Source: Candidula unifasciata (Eukaryota; Mollusca; Gastropoda; Stylommatophora; Geomitridae). Taken from it: 64,000 nucleotides of DNA. Location: the NCBI GenBank assembly GCA_905116865.2, contig CAJHNH020000809.1, positions 255,802-319,801 of the forward strand, in the 5' to 3' direction. Under the pieces are notes generated by a model. It made no database searches. It was not told the origin of the DNA and worked only from the letters and a program-made list of their open reading frames with translations. The position numbers and the translations under genes were made by a program. This document shows, one piece after another, positions 1-10,614 of this stretch. Every line of letters begins with the position of its first letter. Position 1 is the stretch's first letter.

Positions 1-211
1 GTGTCAGACACCATTGTGTGACCTGTTCACTGTGTCAGACACCATTGTGTGACCTGCTCACTGTGTCAGACACCATTGTGTGACCTGTTCACTGTGTCAG
101 ACACCATTGTGTGACCTGTTCACTGTGTCAGACACCATTGTGTGACCTGTTCACTGTGTCAGACACAATTGTGTGACCTGTTCACTGTGTCAGACACCAT
201 TGTGTGACAAG
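1..211. repeat. 31-bp minisatellite, about 6.7 copies
   Basis: A 31-bp unit beginning gtgtcagacaccattgtgtg restarts at 1, 32, 63, 94, 125, 156 and 187 with very few substitutions. The array is cut by the window edge, so its true length is unknown. It passes directly into the next, unrelated-looking array. Confidence 0.95.
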
Positions 212-466
212 CTGTGTGTGGTTATCACATGCTGGGTGTGGTCAAGTTATCACATACTGGGTGTGGTCAATTTATCACATGCTGGGTGTGGTCAAGTTAT
301 CATATGCTGGGTGTGGTCAAGTTATCACATGCTGGGTGTGGTCAAGTTATCACATGCTGGGTGCGGTCAAATTATCACATGCTAGGTGTGATCAAGTTAT
401 CACATGCTGGGTGCGGTCAAGTTATCACATGCTGTGTGTGGTTTTCACATGCTGGTTGTGGTCAAG
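212..466. repeat. 25-bp minisatellite, about 10 copies
   Basis: The 25-bp unit (gttatcacatgctgggtgtg followed by gtcaa) repeats about ten times with scattered point changes. The unit length is not a multiple of three, so the short open frames over it shift register with each copy; they look like by-products of a stop-poor unit rather than a gene. Confidence 0.95.
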
Positions 467-3306
467 AAATGTTTTTGAAACTGGGTCGGATGTTTGGATA
501 ATCATAAGCTGGATAATCGAGGTTCTAATATATATTGTTTGATCAGCTGCATACACTGAGTTTAATGTGTGTATCTATATATATAAAATTATAATGCTCA
601 ATTATATATATAAAATTGTTTCGATTTGTTGTGTACAGTGAGATAGTTATATACAGGTGTCGTTTAACCAATGGTGGCAGCTGTTATGAAACACAAGACA
701 CTGTACTGATGGATGGATCTGCTGTATATGTAGTGAAACAGGGATTAGAAAGGGGTGAACAGAGTCTGATTTCTGATAAACCCATGACATCTGATATTGA
801 CGGATGTATACGCATGATAGCCGGCAAGCCAACAACCTCAATTAGAATGCTGGAAACAACACCATTTTATCTTGCCATCAAATAGGAAGGTAAACCGGGA
901 ATGAAGGCAATGGCCAGGCAGGTTGGTGGGTGTCAGTGGGTGAGGAATAGCGATGCTGAGATCACCCAGGGTGGTAAGGAATGGAGAGAAGGAGAAAGCG
1001 GGGAGAGGAAGGGCAGCAGGGGGAGAAGACAGAGCCAAGGAGCTTAGCTGGGCGGTGGCAAAACGAGGACTAGAGTTTTACGAACCTAACAATTACAGTA
1101 TGACCGAAAGAAAACTTTCGGAGAATTTTAAAAGAGAGTTTTACCTAGTGTTGGAAGTTGACTTCATGTTAGAAATACTAGTGAAGCTCACATATATCGT
1201 ACCTGATCGAAGAAAGAAGTCAAAATACACTTCAGCAGAAACTAGAAAGGAAAGTGAATCAAACCAACAGCCTGCACTGTCTATGACTCGATCCGGGTAA
1301 GATGAGGCCCCATTCGAGGTTGCTACACGTATCGTTCTACGACTGGATTCGAGCTTAATTCCAGGTTACTACACGTACTGTCTACACTAAGATCGGAGAG
1401 ACAAGCCCATTCTAGCCAGAACATACTTTCACAAACCCATGGATTGTATGCATTTAGAAGACTGGTTGAAAGTAAAGAACATTCCCCAGCATATTGTAAA
1501 CTGTCCGACTCTGAGAGCGTGAGAACTGTGAAATAAGTGCAATTCTTCAGAACTATGTATAACATTAATTAATATAAAATACTGTTAATTTTTAAAGTGG
1601 TGTAGGTAACACGCTTTCTCTGTTTTTTTAACTGTCTCACAGAAGTTGAATATCTGATCTGGACTTTGGTTTTGAGTTTAACTGTGGTGTTGTTTGTGTT
1701 GTGTGGTGTGAACACTTTTTATCTTACAGGAAGACATGAGAAAGACCACCACATACATCAAGGTAATTTGATATTTGTTTGCAATTTACAAAGTTAAGAA
1801 GTATCTAGATTTTGAAATAGCAGAACAGGGAACAGTGGAAGTGCAGTTCAGAAGGGTTTAAAGTTAAGTCATAAAGTTAGGTAGAAAGCTCAGTATTCCA
1901 CTTTTTATTACAGGGAAACGGTAAAAGTAAAGAGAAATGTAACATTGGATGTTAATCGACCTTCCGGTTGCCAAAAAAAGCAAGAATGCACTAGCCTAGA
2001 GGTAACCCGTGTTACAGACCATACAGTCGGGGTCAAACGAGGGCACAAGTGCTCAACAACAGAGGCCAAAATAGCGGGTTTACCAGAACGGAGATCACAA
2101 AAGTTGAAAAAGTATCCGAAATATCAGAGAAACAGAAACCTAACCATAGTAACTAATATCACAATATCAGAGCAATAGTAGAGGAGGAAATATTCATGAG
2201 AATAATCAAGGTCGAGTTAGGTCATGCAATTCTGGTGCAATATTGCTAAACAGAAGTAATAATCAGAATGAAAGTTTAGAAATAATCCAGATTACACGGC
2301 TCAAAGTACTACATATAATCATGGTAATAGATTCAAAGTAAATTAAGAAAATGAGGCTATAATCAAAAGTCCTCGTACAAAATCTCAGGTTTTAACCAGG
2401 AGGACAATCACTATGGCTGATTGCGGCAGGCGAGTAAAGAAAACGTGCGCTACTGATTATGAGACGGAGAGTTTATAAGAGATGTGAAAAGACAGAGTAG
2501 TGGCTGAAAAAAGGTCCCAGTGGAAGATAGAGAGAAAGTTAGAAGGAAAGACAGTTCATATGAGTGGTGCAACGATTTGCGAACATTAAAGCAGATTTCT
2601 AAAAACGTTCTATCTCGTACAAGTTAATGAATACAGGCTAGGAGGGTTCAACAAAAGGAATTCCAGGAAACAGTTTAATAAAAACTACACTAACAAAATA
2701 AATGCTGTAATGGTAAACAGGGCAGATGATCGATAGAAACACATAAAGAGTTAATACCGCCTAACATTAAATCGGAACAAGAGGACGATAATGAGGGTTG
2801 TTTGGCAATGAAATGATTATGGAAAGTAAACGTGGTAGAAGTAAAAGGACTTGATATCAATAGCACACAAAATAAAATAGACAGGAAGTTAGTAGTAACA
2901 AGGTTGACTTATTCTCATAAAATTACGGCACAGATGATGAATTCAGAATCACTAAGAAAGCAGGTTGTGGATATGTAGTCGCTGACAGAACCAGGATGGA
3001 TACTCTGTCTACTATGAATTGTTAGAACCGTCAGAAGTAACAGTTAACGGTACATGTAAACGTAGAAGAGAAGAAGAAACAGTAAAAATTGTGTATAACC
3101 AGAGAAAAACAGAAGACTAGAGTATCTGAAATTAAGAATTCACCTAGAGATTTAAACGAAAAAGTTTTATAGGAAAACATAGATAGTATTCGATGGAAAG
3201 TTACGTGAAAAAAAGGTGTCGAGGAGTGTCGTAATGAAGTTGCATCTACCGGAGATATCAAAATTACTAAGATGTTCCACTTTATTTCAGATCTCTGGAG
3301 CGTATG
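467..3306. other. no recognisable gene; A-rich, stop-dense sequence
   Basis: About 2.8 kb without an assignable feature. An AT-rich patch lies near 565-620. From about 1730 onward the plus strand is strongly purine- and A-rich, the composition often left by an old retroelement coding strand. The open frames here (for example 616-885, 953-1300 and 1945-2178) carry no motif I recognise. A decayed element is possible, but no family can be named from sequence alone. Confidence 0.5.
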
Positions 3307-3753
3307 CTAAATTACAAAACGGCATATGAGAAACATATTTGGGCTGGCAAATCCCGCCCAAACACAACACTTTGTAGATGTGATAACAGTACATAGATTG
3401 CCATATGTTAATTTAACCATGTATACACTACCATTTTTTAAATGTTTGTTTACACTAGTACATAACAGTGTGACATTTTCTTTGATGGCACTAGAAATTT
3501 GTTGCAGAAATGAACAAGATGAGGGTCTGCCAGCATTTTCCAGAGCCTGTAGAAGGATTTGTTTAATGCCAGGTTGTTTCTTACTGTTGGTCACAATGAA
3601 TCTCAGATTCCCCTCACACATAACTTGAGTCCATCTATGAAATAAAAACATGTAGATGGCAAAACAGTTGGAGTCGTTACTTAGTTGTTCATCTGGGTGG
3701 AGTATTTGTATTGTGCCACAGCTGTGATATTTATGGTTAGATATGTGGGACAC
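3307..3753 (-). other. orphan 148-codon open frame, unrecognised
   Basis: A 148-codon frame runs on the minus strand, with a 100-codon frame overlapping on the plus strand. The minus product is rich in Cys, Ser and Asn, has no obvious signal peptide, and ends in a hydrophobic stretch. No family motif is visible. It lies about 40 bp before a long minisatellite. It could be chance, an exon, or part of a dispersed repeat; I cannot choose between these. Confidence 0.2.
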
Positions 3754-3795
3754 TTCGTAACATTGTTTGTGTGGTGACTTCTTTACCCCTGGAAC

Positions 3796-5262
3796 ATGAA
3801 CTGCTATTTAGTCAAACAAAAGATGGACAGACATTTGGACCTGAGCTGTCATTTAGTCAAACATAAGATGGACAGACATTTGAACCTGAGCTGTCATTTA
3901 GTCAAACATAAGATGGACAGACATTTGGACCTGAACTGCTATTTAGTCAAACAAAAGATGGACAGACATTTGGACCTGAGCTGTCATTTAGTCAAACATA
4001 AGATGGACAGACATTTGAATCTGAGCTGTCATTTAGTCAAACATAAGATGGACAAACATTTGGACCTGAACTGCTGTTTAGTCAAACAAAAGATGGACAG
4101 ACATTTGGACCTGAGCTGTCATTTAGTCAAACAAAAGTTGGACTGACATTTGGACCTGAGCTGTCATTTAGTCAAACAAAAGATGGACAGACATTTGGAC
4201 CTGAGCTGTCATTTAGTCAAACATAATAGGGACAGACATTTGGACCTGAGCTGTCATTACAGACATTTGGACCTGAGCTGCTTTTTAGGCAAACATGAGA
4301 TGGACAAACATTTGGACCTGAGCTGCTATTTAGTCAAACATAAGATGGACAGACATTTGGACCTGAGCTGTCATTACAGACATTTGGACCTGAGCTGCTA
4401 TTTAGGCAAACATAAGATGGACAGACATTTGGACCTGAGCTGTCATTTAGTCAAACATAAGATGGACAGACATTTGGACCTGAGCTGTCATTATAGACAT
4501 TTGGACCTGAGCTGCTATTTAGGCAAACATAAGATGGACAGACATTTGGACCTGAGCTGTCATTTAGTCAAACATATGATGGACAGACATTTGGACCTGA
4601 GCTGTCATTTAGTCAAACATAAGATGGACAGACACATTTGGACCTGAGCTGTCATTTAGTCAAACATAAGATGGACAGATATTTGGACCTGAGCTGTCAT
4701 TACAGACATTTGGACCTGAGCTTCTATTTAGGCAAACATAAGATGGACAGACATTTGGACCTGAGCTGTCATTTAGTCAAACATAAGATGGACAGACATT
4801 TGGACCTGAGCTGTCATTTAGTCAAACATAAGATGGACAAACACATTTGGACCTGAGCTGCTATTTAGTCAAACATAAGATGGACAGACATTTGGACCTG
4901 AGCTGTCATTATAGACATTTGGACCTGAGCTGCTATTTAGGCAAACATAAGATGGACAGACATTTGGACCTGAGCTGTCATTTAGTCAAACAAAAGATGG
5001 ACATACATTTGGACCTGAGCTGTCATTTAGTCAAACATAAGATGGACAGACACATTTGGACCTGAGCTGTCATTTAGTCAAGCATAAGATGGACAGACAT
5101 TTGGACCTGAGCTGTCATTTAGTCACACAAAAGATGGACAGACATTTGGACCTGAGCTGTCATTTAGTCACACATAAGATGGACAGACAATTGGACCTGA
5201 GCTGTCATTTAGTCAAACATAAGATGGACAGATATTTGGACCTGAGCTGCTATTTAGTAGGA
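3796..5262. repeat. 45-bp minisatellite with 117-bp and 209-bp higher-order units
   Basis: The basic unit is 45 bp (atggacagacatttggacct, gagctgtcatttagtcaaac, ataag), about 32 copies. A shortened 27-bp unit with the junction cattacag or cattatag occurs at 4255, 4372, 4489, 4698 and 4907. Spacing is 117 bp (45+45+27) between the first three and 209 bp (4x45+27+2) between the last three. A 2-bp insertion giving cacatttgg recurs at 4633, 4842 and 5051, also 209 bp apart. The unit is 15 codons long, so long plus-strand frames exist, but the 2-bp insertions break them and substitutions are often non-synonymous. Confidence 0.95.
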
Positions 5263-5692
5263 TTCTTGATTGACAGGTTTTCAAGGGGGAGGGGATTAAG
5301 ACTGCCATAGGTTTTCTGGATACTGCACTTGTGGAGAACACTAGCTCAGGAAACCCCTGACAGCTTAGGAAACCCCTGACATCTCAATATGGGCAGATAA
5401 TGGCCATGCTGCATGATTGTGATGTGTGTCAGGAGCCGTGTATGTAAAACCAGCACAGAGCCAGCTGATGCTCAAGGTAAGGTGCCAGGCTATTCCTTAT
5501 ACAAACACCATTAACTTCTTATCATGCCTAAGACAAAATTATTACATCACATTGAACTGTGTTATATCTACCAGTGTTTCATGTCCATCAACAAGTGCCC
5601 TACTTACTGAATGTTAATAGATTATGCATACCTGTTTCCATGGTATTGGCCCATACTAATCATCCCCTTTGAAATGTATGAATGTTATTAAA
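5263..5692. other. no recognisable gene
   Basis: Non-repetitive sequence between the 45-bp array and a dispersed repeat. A short local duplication, aggaaacccctgaca, occurs near 5348-5382. Nothing else is assignable. Confidence 0.4.
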
Positions 5693-5850
5693 CTCGCTAC
5701 CAACACCCAGGGAGATAAAGTGCCTCCATTCGGATGAGGATCACTCAGGCACAAGTCTCAGGAACCCTGTTCAACCGTTAGGTTATATTAGGGCCCCTGA
5801 CTACATCCGGGGTGGGGTTTTAAAATAACAACAAATTGTTTTCCCACGCT
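5693..5850. repeat. dispersed repeat family D, copy 1 (partial)
   Basis: This stretch shares an ordered set of short blocks with 5905-6275 and 49585-49800: a block like caacacccagggagataaag, then gatgaggatcactc, then gttcaaccgttaggttatat, then gggcccctgactacat, ending ttttaaaataacaacaaatt. On the reverse strand the taacctaacgg block loosely resembles a Pol III A box, so an old tRNA-related SINE is possible. No TSD was found. Confidence 0.6.
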
Positions 5851-5904
5851 GGGACTTTATTGTATGTATTGTGGTTCTGTTTTTAAGTAGTAAGTAAATT
5901 TTGC

Positions 5905-6275
5905 CCCACCAGGACATCACACCGAGCAATAAACACCCAGTGACACAAAGTGCCATCAAGCAAATGAGGATAGAATGTTAGTCAACTTGTGCGGTGTAAG
6001 CTTCCGTTGTGAAGTTCTTGTTATATATTGCCAACCCTTTAGTTAAAGAGGCCAGTCGGCACGACATTAATGATGTGGTCTCAATGTCACAAATGTCATC
6101 TCCCTCCCCCCTCCCCTACTACATTTTTCCACCCTCTATGAACAATGCAGGTCGTCGATGTGGAAAAAATAGGAGAGGTCCTGAAAACCCGTGTTTAACC
6201 ATTAGGCTATATTGCGGCCCCTGGCAACAGTCAGAGTGGGGCTTCAAAATAACAAAAAATTGTATCCTGCGAAGG
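5905..6275. repeat. dispersed repeat family D, copy 2 (with extra middle sequence)
   Basis: It begins gccccaccaggacatcacac and continues through aaacacccagtgacacaaag and aaatgaggat. After about 190 bp of unrelated sequence the family resumes with accattaggctatattgcgg and ggggcttcaaaataac. The order matches copy 3 at 49585-49800, where these blocks are contiguous, so this copy appears to carry an insertion or to consist of two partial copies. Confidence 0.6.
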
Positions 6276-6561
6276 GGGTTGTGCACTGTAAAGTTGGCTA
6301 ATTTTTATAAAGTCTCTAACTATACTATAAAACATAAGATTGCTTGCCTGTAATTATTTTTACAAGGATAACTATTTCCAATTAAATTAGTAACCACGGA
6401 AATGAGATGTCTCAGAAGGGCTGTAGGAGTGACCTTTTTTTTTTCAATAAGTTTATTTGTCTGTAAAACGTCTGTATACAATAAATGCGTGTCAACTGTA
6501 TTGTGCGTGTTATATTCACAAGCGTCTGCGGTGTGTGTATTTTTGTGCAGTAATATTTACA

Positions 6562-7427
6562 TATTGTTTTCAATATACAGTGAATATATTATGAGATCTT
6601 TAATTGATATGCCCGGAATCGTGGTTGGTGGGCACAATATAAACAATTTACGTTATGCTGATGACACAGTCTTGATAGCAACAAGTCAGAAAGAATTACA
6701 GGAAATGATAGACATTGTGGTGTTAGAAAGTGGAAGAATGGGCCTCAGTTTGAATAATGGGAAGACAGAAGTAATGGTGGTATCAAAGAAACAAATTATT
6801 CCTAAATGTGTAATAAAAGTCAATGATGTTATTTTAAGACAAGTACAGAAATTTAAGTATCTGGGCGCATGGATAACATCAGATGGAAGATGCATAACTG
6901 AAATAAGAAACAGAATTGGACAGGCAAAAACTGCATTTTATAAAATGAAAAACATCTTGTGCAATATATCCTTGTCATTGAGAGTTAGAAAAAGAATTCT
7001 TGCTTGCTACATACATCCAGTTTTAACATATGGATGTGAATCCTGGACAATCGGTAGGCAGGCCAAACAATTTTTAGAGGCCTCAGAGATGTGGTTTTAC
7101 AGAAGAATGCTTAGAATACCTTGGACAGCCAAAAAGAGCAACCAAGAGGTTTTAAAAGAGGCGGGAGACCGAAGACAACTTATCACTGACATCAGAAGGA
7201 GACAGTCATCATTTTTCGGCCATGTTATGAGAAGAGGGAAAATAGAACATGTTGTGACCACTGGAAAGATCTGTGGAAGGAGGGATAGAGGAAGACAACG
7301 AGAGAAGATGCTTGACAGTCTTGTTGCATGGCATGGAGGTGTGTCGGCACACGAACTGATACATGCTGCAGGAGATCGCGGATTATGGAGAGGCATGATC
7401 GCCCACGCCAGTCGGCAAGGCACCTGA
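6562..7427 (+). pseudogene. LINE family B endonuclease-reverse transcriptase, C-terminal part
   Basis: An open frame of about 288 codons, uninterrupted from the truncation point to a stop at 7425-7427. It holds the last third of a LINE reverse transcriptase: the catalytic motif LRYADDTVLIA near the start (two of the three RT aspartates), then GLSLNNGKTEVMVVSK, the KYLGAWITSDG segment, the thumb-like CYIHPVLTYGCESWT and the RRMLRIPWTAKKSN block, followed by the C-terminal SSFFGHVMRRG and RGRQREKMLDSL motifs. The N-terminal endonuclease and RT motifs 1-4 are missing because of 5' truncation. The apparent upstream start codon at 6402 is in older host sequence and is not native. With no internal stop or frameshift it looks young, but it cannot act alone. 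Confidence 0.9.
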
Positions 7428-7438
7428 TGATGATGATG
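6562..7438 (+). mobile_element. LINE family B, 5'-truncated, (TGA)n tail, with TSD
   Basis: It lies inside copy A of the retroposed sequence. A 10-bp TSD, aatatttaca, is at 6552-6561 and 7439-7448, and the uninterrupted target survives in copy B at 8610-8619. The 3' end is a TGATGATGATGA tail right after the stop codon. A second member lies on the minus strand at 27784-28235, with the matching ATC-repeat end. Confidence 0.93.
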
Positions 7439-9309
7439 AATATTTACAGAGCGTTGCTTCGTGTTTGTATTTACGTTGCATGTGTATGCGTGACTCTGCG
7501 AACATATAAACAAAGAGGCAAGAGGGGGCACGAAAACATAGCGGGCGGACAGGGCGGGGAACGGGTGAGAGGGAGGAGACGGACAAGATAGACAGGGCCA
7601 CTCATTTTATCTATATTGCCTTTCGGTTAGCATCAAATGTTGTGAAACATTGGATATTTTACATTTCAAACAGTTTAGGTAGGGGGAGGGGACACAAAAA
7701 GGACTTTCCGAACCTGTATACTAACACCAGAGAACAGAAAAGGACACAACCACATAGCAGGCGGACAGGGGCGGGAAAGGGATGAGATGCCGGAAAGGAA
7801 GATAGACACGGCCACTCATTTTATTAACATTTTAGCTTCAATTATTTCAACATTTGTAAAAGTGATATTTGGATAATTGCCTCAAATATTTACATTTATT
7901 GCCGAATGGGGAAGGGGGCACAAAAAAAGGACTTTACGAACATCGCATCCAAAATTAAACAAACTTTCGAACATATCAATTTTTCCATTGGAGAGCAAAG
8001 TGGGTGAGGAAAGGGGGAGGGCGCACACAAAAAAGACTTTCAAACATTTAAAACAAACAAAAGAGAAGAGAAGAGAGGGAAAAGAAAACACAGTTTAGCA
8101 GCAAGGGGGCGAAAAGCGTGAAAAAAGGACACAAAGGGGGCCACTCGTTTTACCTTTCTTGGTGGATGACATGATGATGCTAGTCAAATAGATATACATA
8201 CAATTTTTGAGATTTCGTGTACCTTCGTAGTATTTAGAACTTTAACAATGTTTACATCTGAGAGCGAACAGGGTGAGGGTGGGGGGGGGGAGGCGACACA
8301 TACACACACACGAATAAGAAAACAAACAATTTTTTTAAAGGGGAGGGGGGAGGATGGGGAAACAAAAACCAAATGAAAACAGGGTCAGACAGCGCAAGGA
8401 AGGAAAGGGGACAGAAGGGTGAAACCCTAGTTTGCCTTTTACACCAGTGTCACAAGTTGCTGCCAAATCTTTCGCCTTTTACCGGCCTGTCTTTTTTTAG
8501 TACAATAAGTTTATTTGTCTGTAAAACGTCTGTATACAATAAATGCGTGTCAACTGTATTGTGCATGTTATATTCACAAGCGTCTGCGGTGTGCGTATTT
8601 TTGTGCAGTAATATTTACAGAGCGTTGCTTCGTGTTTGTATTTATGTTGCATGTGTATGCGTGACTCTGCGAACATATAAACAAAGAGGCAAGAGGGGGC
8701 ACGAAAACATAGCAGGCGGACAGGGCGGGGAACGGGGTGAGAGGGAGGAGACGGATAAGATAGTCAGGGCCACTCATTTTATCTATATTGCCTTTCGGTT
8801 AGCATCAAATGTTGTGAAAGGGTGAAACATTGGATATTTTACATTTCAAACTGTTTATGTAGGGGGAGGGGACACAAAAAGGACTTTACGAACCTGTATA
8901 CTAACACCAGAGAACAGAAAAGGACACAAACACACAGCAGGCGGACAGGGGCGGGAAAGGGATGAGATGCCGGAAAGGAAGATAGACAGGGCCACTCATT
9001 TTATTAACATTTTAGCTTCAATTATTTCAACATTTGTTAAAGTGATATTTGGATAATTTCTTCAAATATTTACATTTATTGCAGAATGGGGAAGGGTGCA
9101 CAAAAAGGACTTTACGAACATCGCATCCAAAATTAAACAAACTTTGGAACATATAAATTTTTCCATTGGAGAGCAAAATGGGTGAGGAAAAGGGGGAGGG
9201 CGCACACAAAAAATACTTTCAAACATATAAAACAAACAAAAGAGAAGAGAGGAAAAAGAAAACACAGTTTAGCAGCAAGGGGGCGAAACGCGTGAGGAAG
9301 ACGGACACA

Positions 9310-9634
9310 AAGAGATAAGATCAGGAATGAGATCATAAGAGAACAAGTCGGCACAGAACCAATTCTGGATTACATACAAAGACAGCAAGTGAAATGGTTT
9401 GCCCACTTAAAGAGAATGCCTTGTGACACCATACCATAAAAAGCATACATGGAAAGAGAAGAAGGACGTAGAGCACGGGGTAGACCAAGAACAACATGGA
9501 AGGATATCATCAGAGAAACTCTACAACAGCACGATGTGCCTATGGTCGAAGCAGCCAGAAGAGCTAGAAACAGAACCTTATATCTCCCTCGACACCCACA
9601 GCGGTAAAAGAGGAAGTGAAGAAGAAAGAAGAAG
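9310..9634 (+). pseudogene. LINE family A polyprotein C-terminus
   Basis: Plus-strand remnant matching the C-terminal end of the family A protein seen at 53871-54340: IRDKIRNEIIREQVGTEPIL, then QVKWFAHLKRMPCDTIP, EGRRARGRPRTTW and a terminal NRTLYLPRHPQR. Compared with that copy it has an in-frame stop where the other copy has the Tyr of IPYKAYME. This region normally follows the RT thumb in endonuclease-RT LINEs and its function is poorly defined. It is separated from its own upstream codons (6382-6434) by the 2.9-kb insertion. Confidence 0.85.
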
Positions 9635-9646
9635 AACTATTTCCAA

Positions 9647-10435
9647 ATGTTAACCACTATGCGGGTTAAATTTTAAAATGACATTATGGCTGCAATGTTT
9701 AATTTAATAGTGGCACTGGCGACCAGATCTATATGCATTTCTTTTAATTAGCATCACAACACAAACAGTAAACTTTCGCTGGAGTTATATCCCTTTGTAT
9801 GTAAAGGTCTTCAAAATACATTCCAAGAGAAATTAATAAATGTTATATTTTACGTTTTCAGTATTGGATCTAGTATCTGGTTCGTCAGTTAAATAAATGG
9901 ATATGCACATAAAATTCAAGTTCTGGATTAAGAGAGCCTTTTCAGTCGGTATATAAAAATAACAATAATAATACTTATTGCGTGCACTTTAACCATACTT
10001 AAGCCTATTTAACAGATTGTATACATCTCATTACCCAGTACTTAAAACAGTACAGGGAGCAATGACTCTTAGTCAGATGCTTAGTTTTCACTAACATGCT
10101 TGTCATTCTGTGATTTTCAAATATCAGCTTTTGACATTAGCTTACACAAATATTTCTGACGGCAATGAACACCAGGATTTAATGGAACCTAGAAACTATG
10201 AAGGTGACTAGAATTAATTGTTTGGGTCATACTAACAACAGTCCGATCTTCGGAATAGTAACCATGATCCTGCCGAGCTGGGGGGGAGGGGCGGGGGGGG
10301 GGGGCGAGTGCTGTGTACAATTAAATCAGATGTATTAAATGGACGTGCACGCACAGTTTACGTTCTGGAACAAGACTCAAGTCCGGAGGTGAACAAATAA
10401 CAAGAACTTTCCTAATATCCGTGTTCTGTTTGTGA
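9647..10435. other. no recognisable gene
   Basis: AT-rich non-repetitive sequence between the LINE family A TSD and a LINE 3' end. A G-rich run lies near 10280-10303. No coding motif was seen. Confidence 0.4.
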
Positions 10436-10614
10436 TACAAACAAACTTTATTTTCAAAAGGTCACAAATTGGGCACGCAGGCCCGTCTACACATGCATCT
10501 GTCACACAGCAGTTGTTATTTATCAATAAAGCATGTTATGTTCATATAATAATATGCATATTATAAATATTAAGAACAAACACAAAAGCATGGGTTGTAA
10601 AATGCTAGCATATA

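Larger units (their letters stand above)
6435..9309 (-). mobile_element. retroposed tandem sequence inserted in LINE family A
   Basis: The insertion starts with ten T residues (6435-6444), followed by caataagtttatttg. Read on the minus strand this is an AATAAA signal just upstream of a poly-A tract, so it looks like a reverse-transcribed polyadenylated RNA in minus orientation. It holds two copies of an ~800-bp segment (A: 6445-8136, interrupted by a LINE; B: 8503-9309) separated by ~370 bp, giving a unit of about 1.17 kb once the LINE is removed. Inside each copy, diverged modules recur roughly 220 bp apart (a ggccactcattttat block and an aaaaggactttacgaac block). No protein was recognised. 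The target lost about two bases and shows no clear TSD. Confidence 0.7.
6382..9634 (+). mobile_element. LINE family A fragment, split by a later insertion
   Basis: Two pieces, 6382-6434 and 9310-9634, are contiguous in the sister copy at 53871-54425 (there, taaccacggaaatgagatgt runs on to gtgaccataagagataag). The element is heavily 5'-truncated and ends in a GAA-rich tail. A 12-bp TSD, aactatttccaa, flanks it at 6370-6381 and 9635-9646. It encodes only the extreme C-terminal region of an endonuclease/reverse-transcriptase polyprotein. The clade cannot be fixed from this piece. Confidence 0.85.

Noticed and set aside
3796..5310. Repeat protein built of 15-residue units
   Set aside because: 2-bp insertions recur every 209 bp and break the frame, an in-unit stop occurs near 4228, and unit changes alter amino acids freely.
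6435..9309. LTR retrotransposon with ~800-bp direct terminal repeats
   Set aside because: The direct repeats do not begin TG and end CA, there is no flanking TSD, the ~370-bp internal part has no primer-binding site or coding sequence that I can see, and a T tract with an AATAAA-type signal sits at one end. A retroposed tandem transcript fits better.
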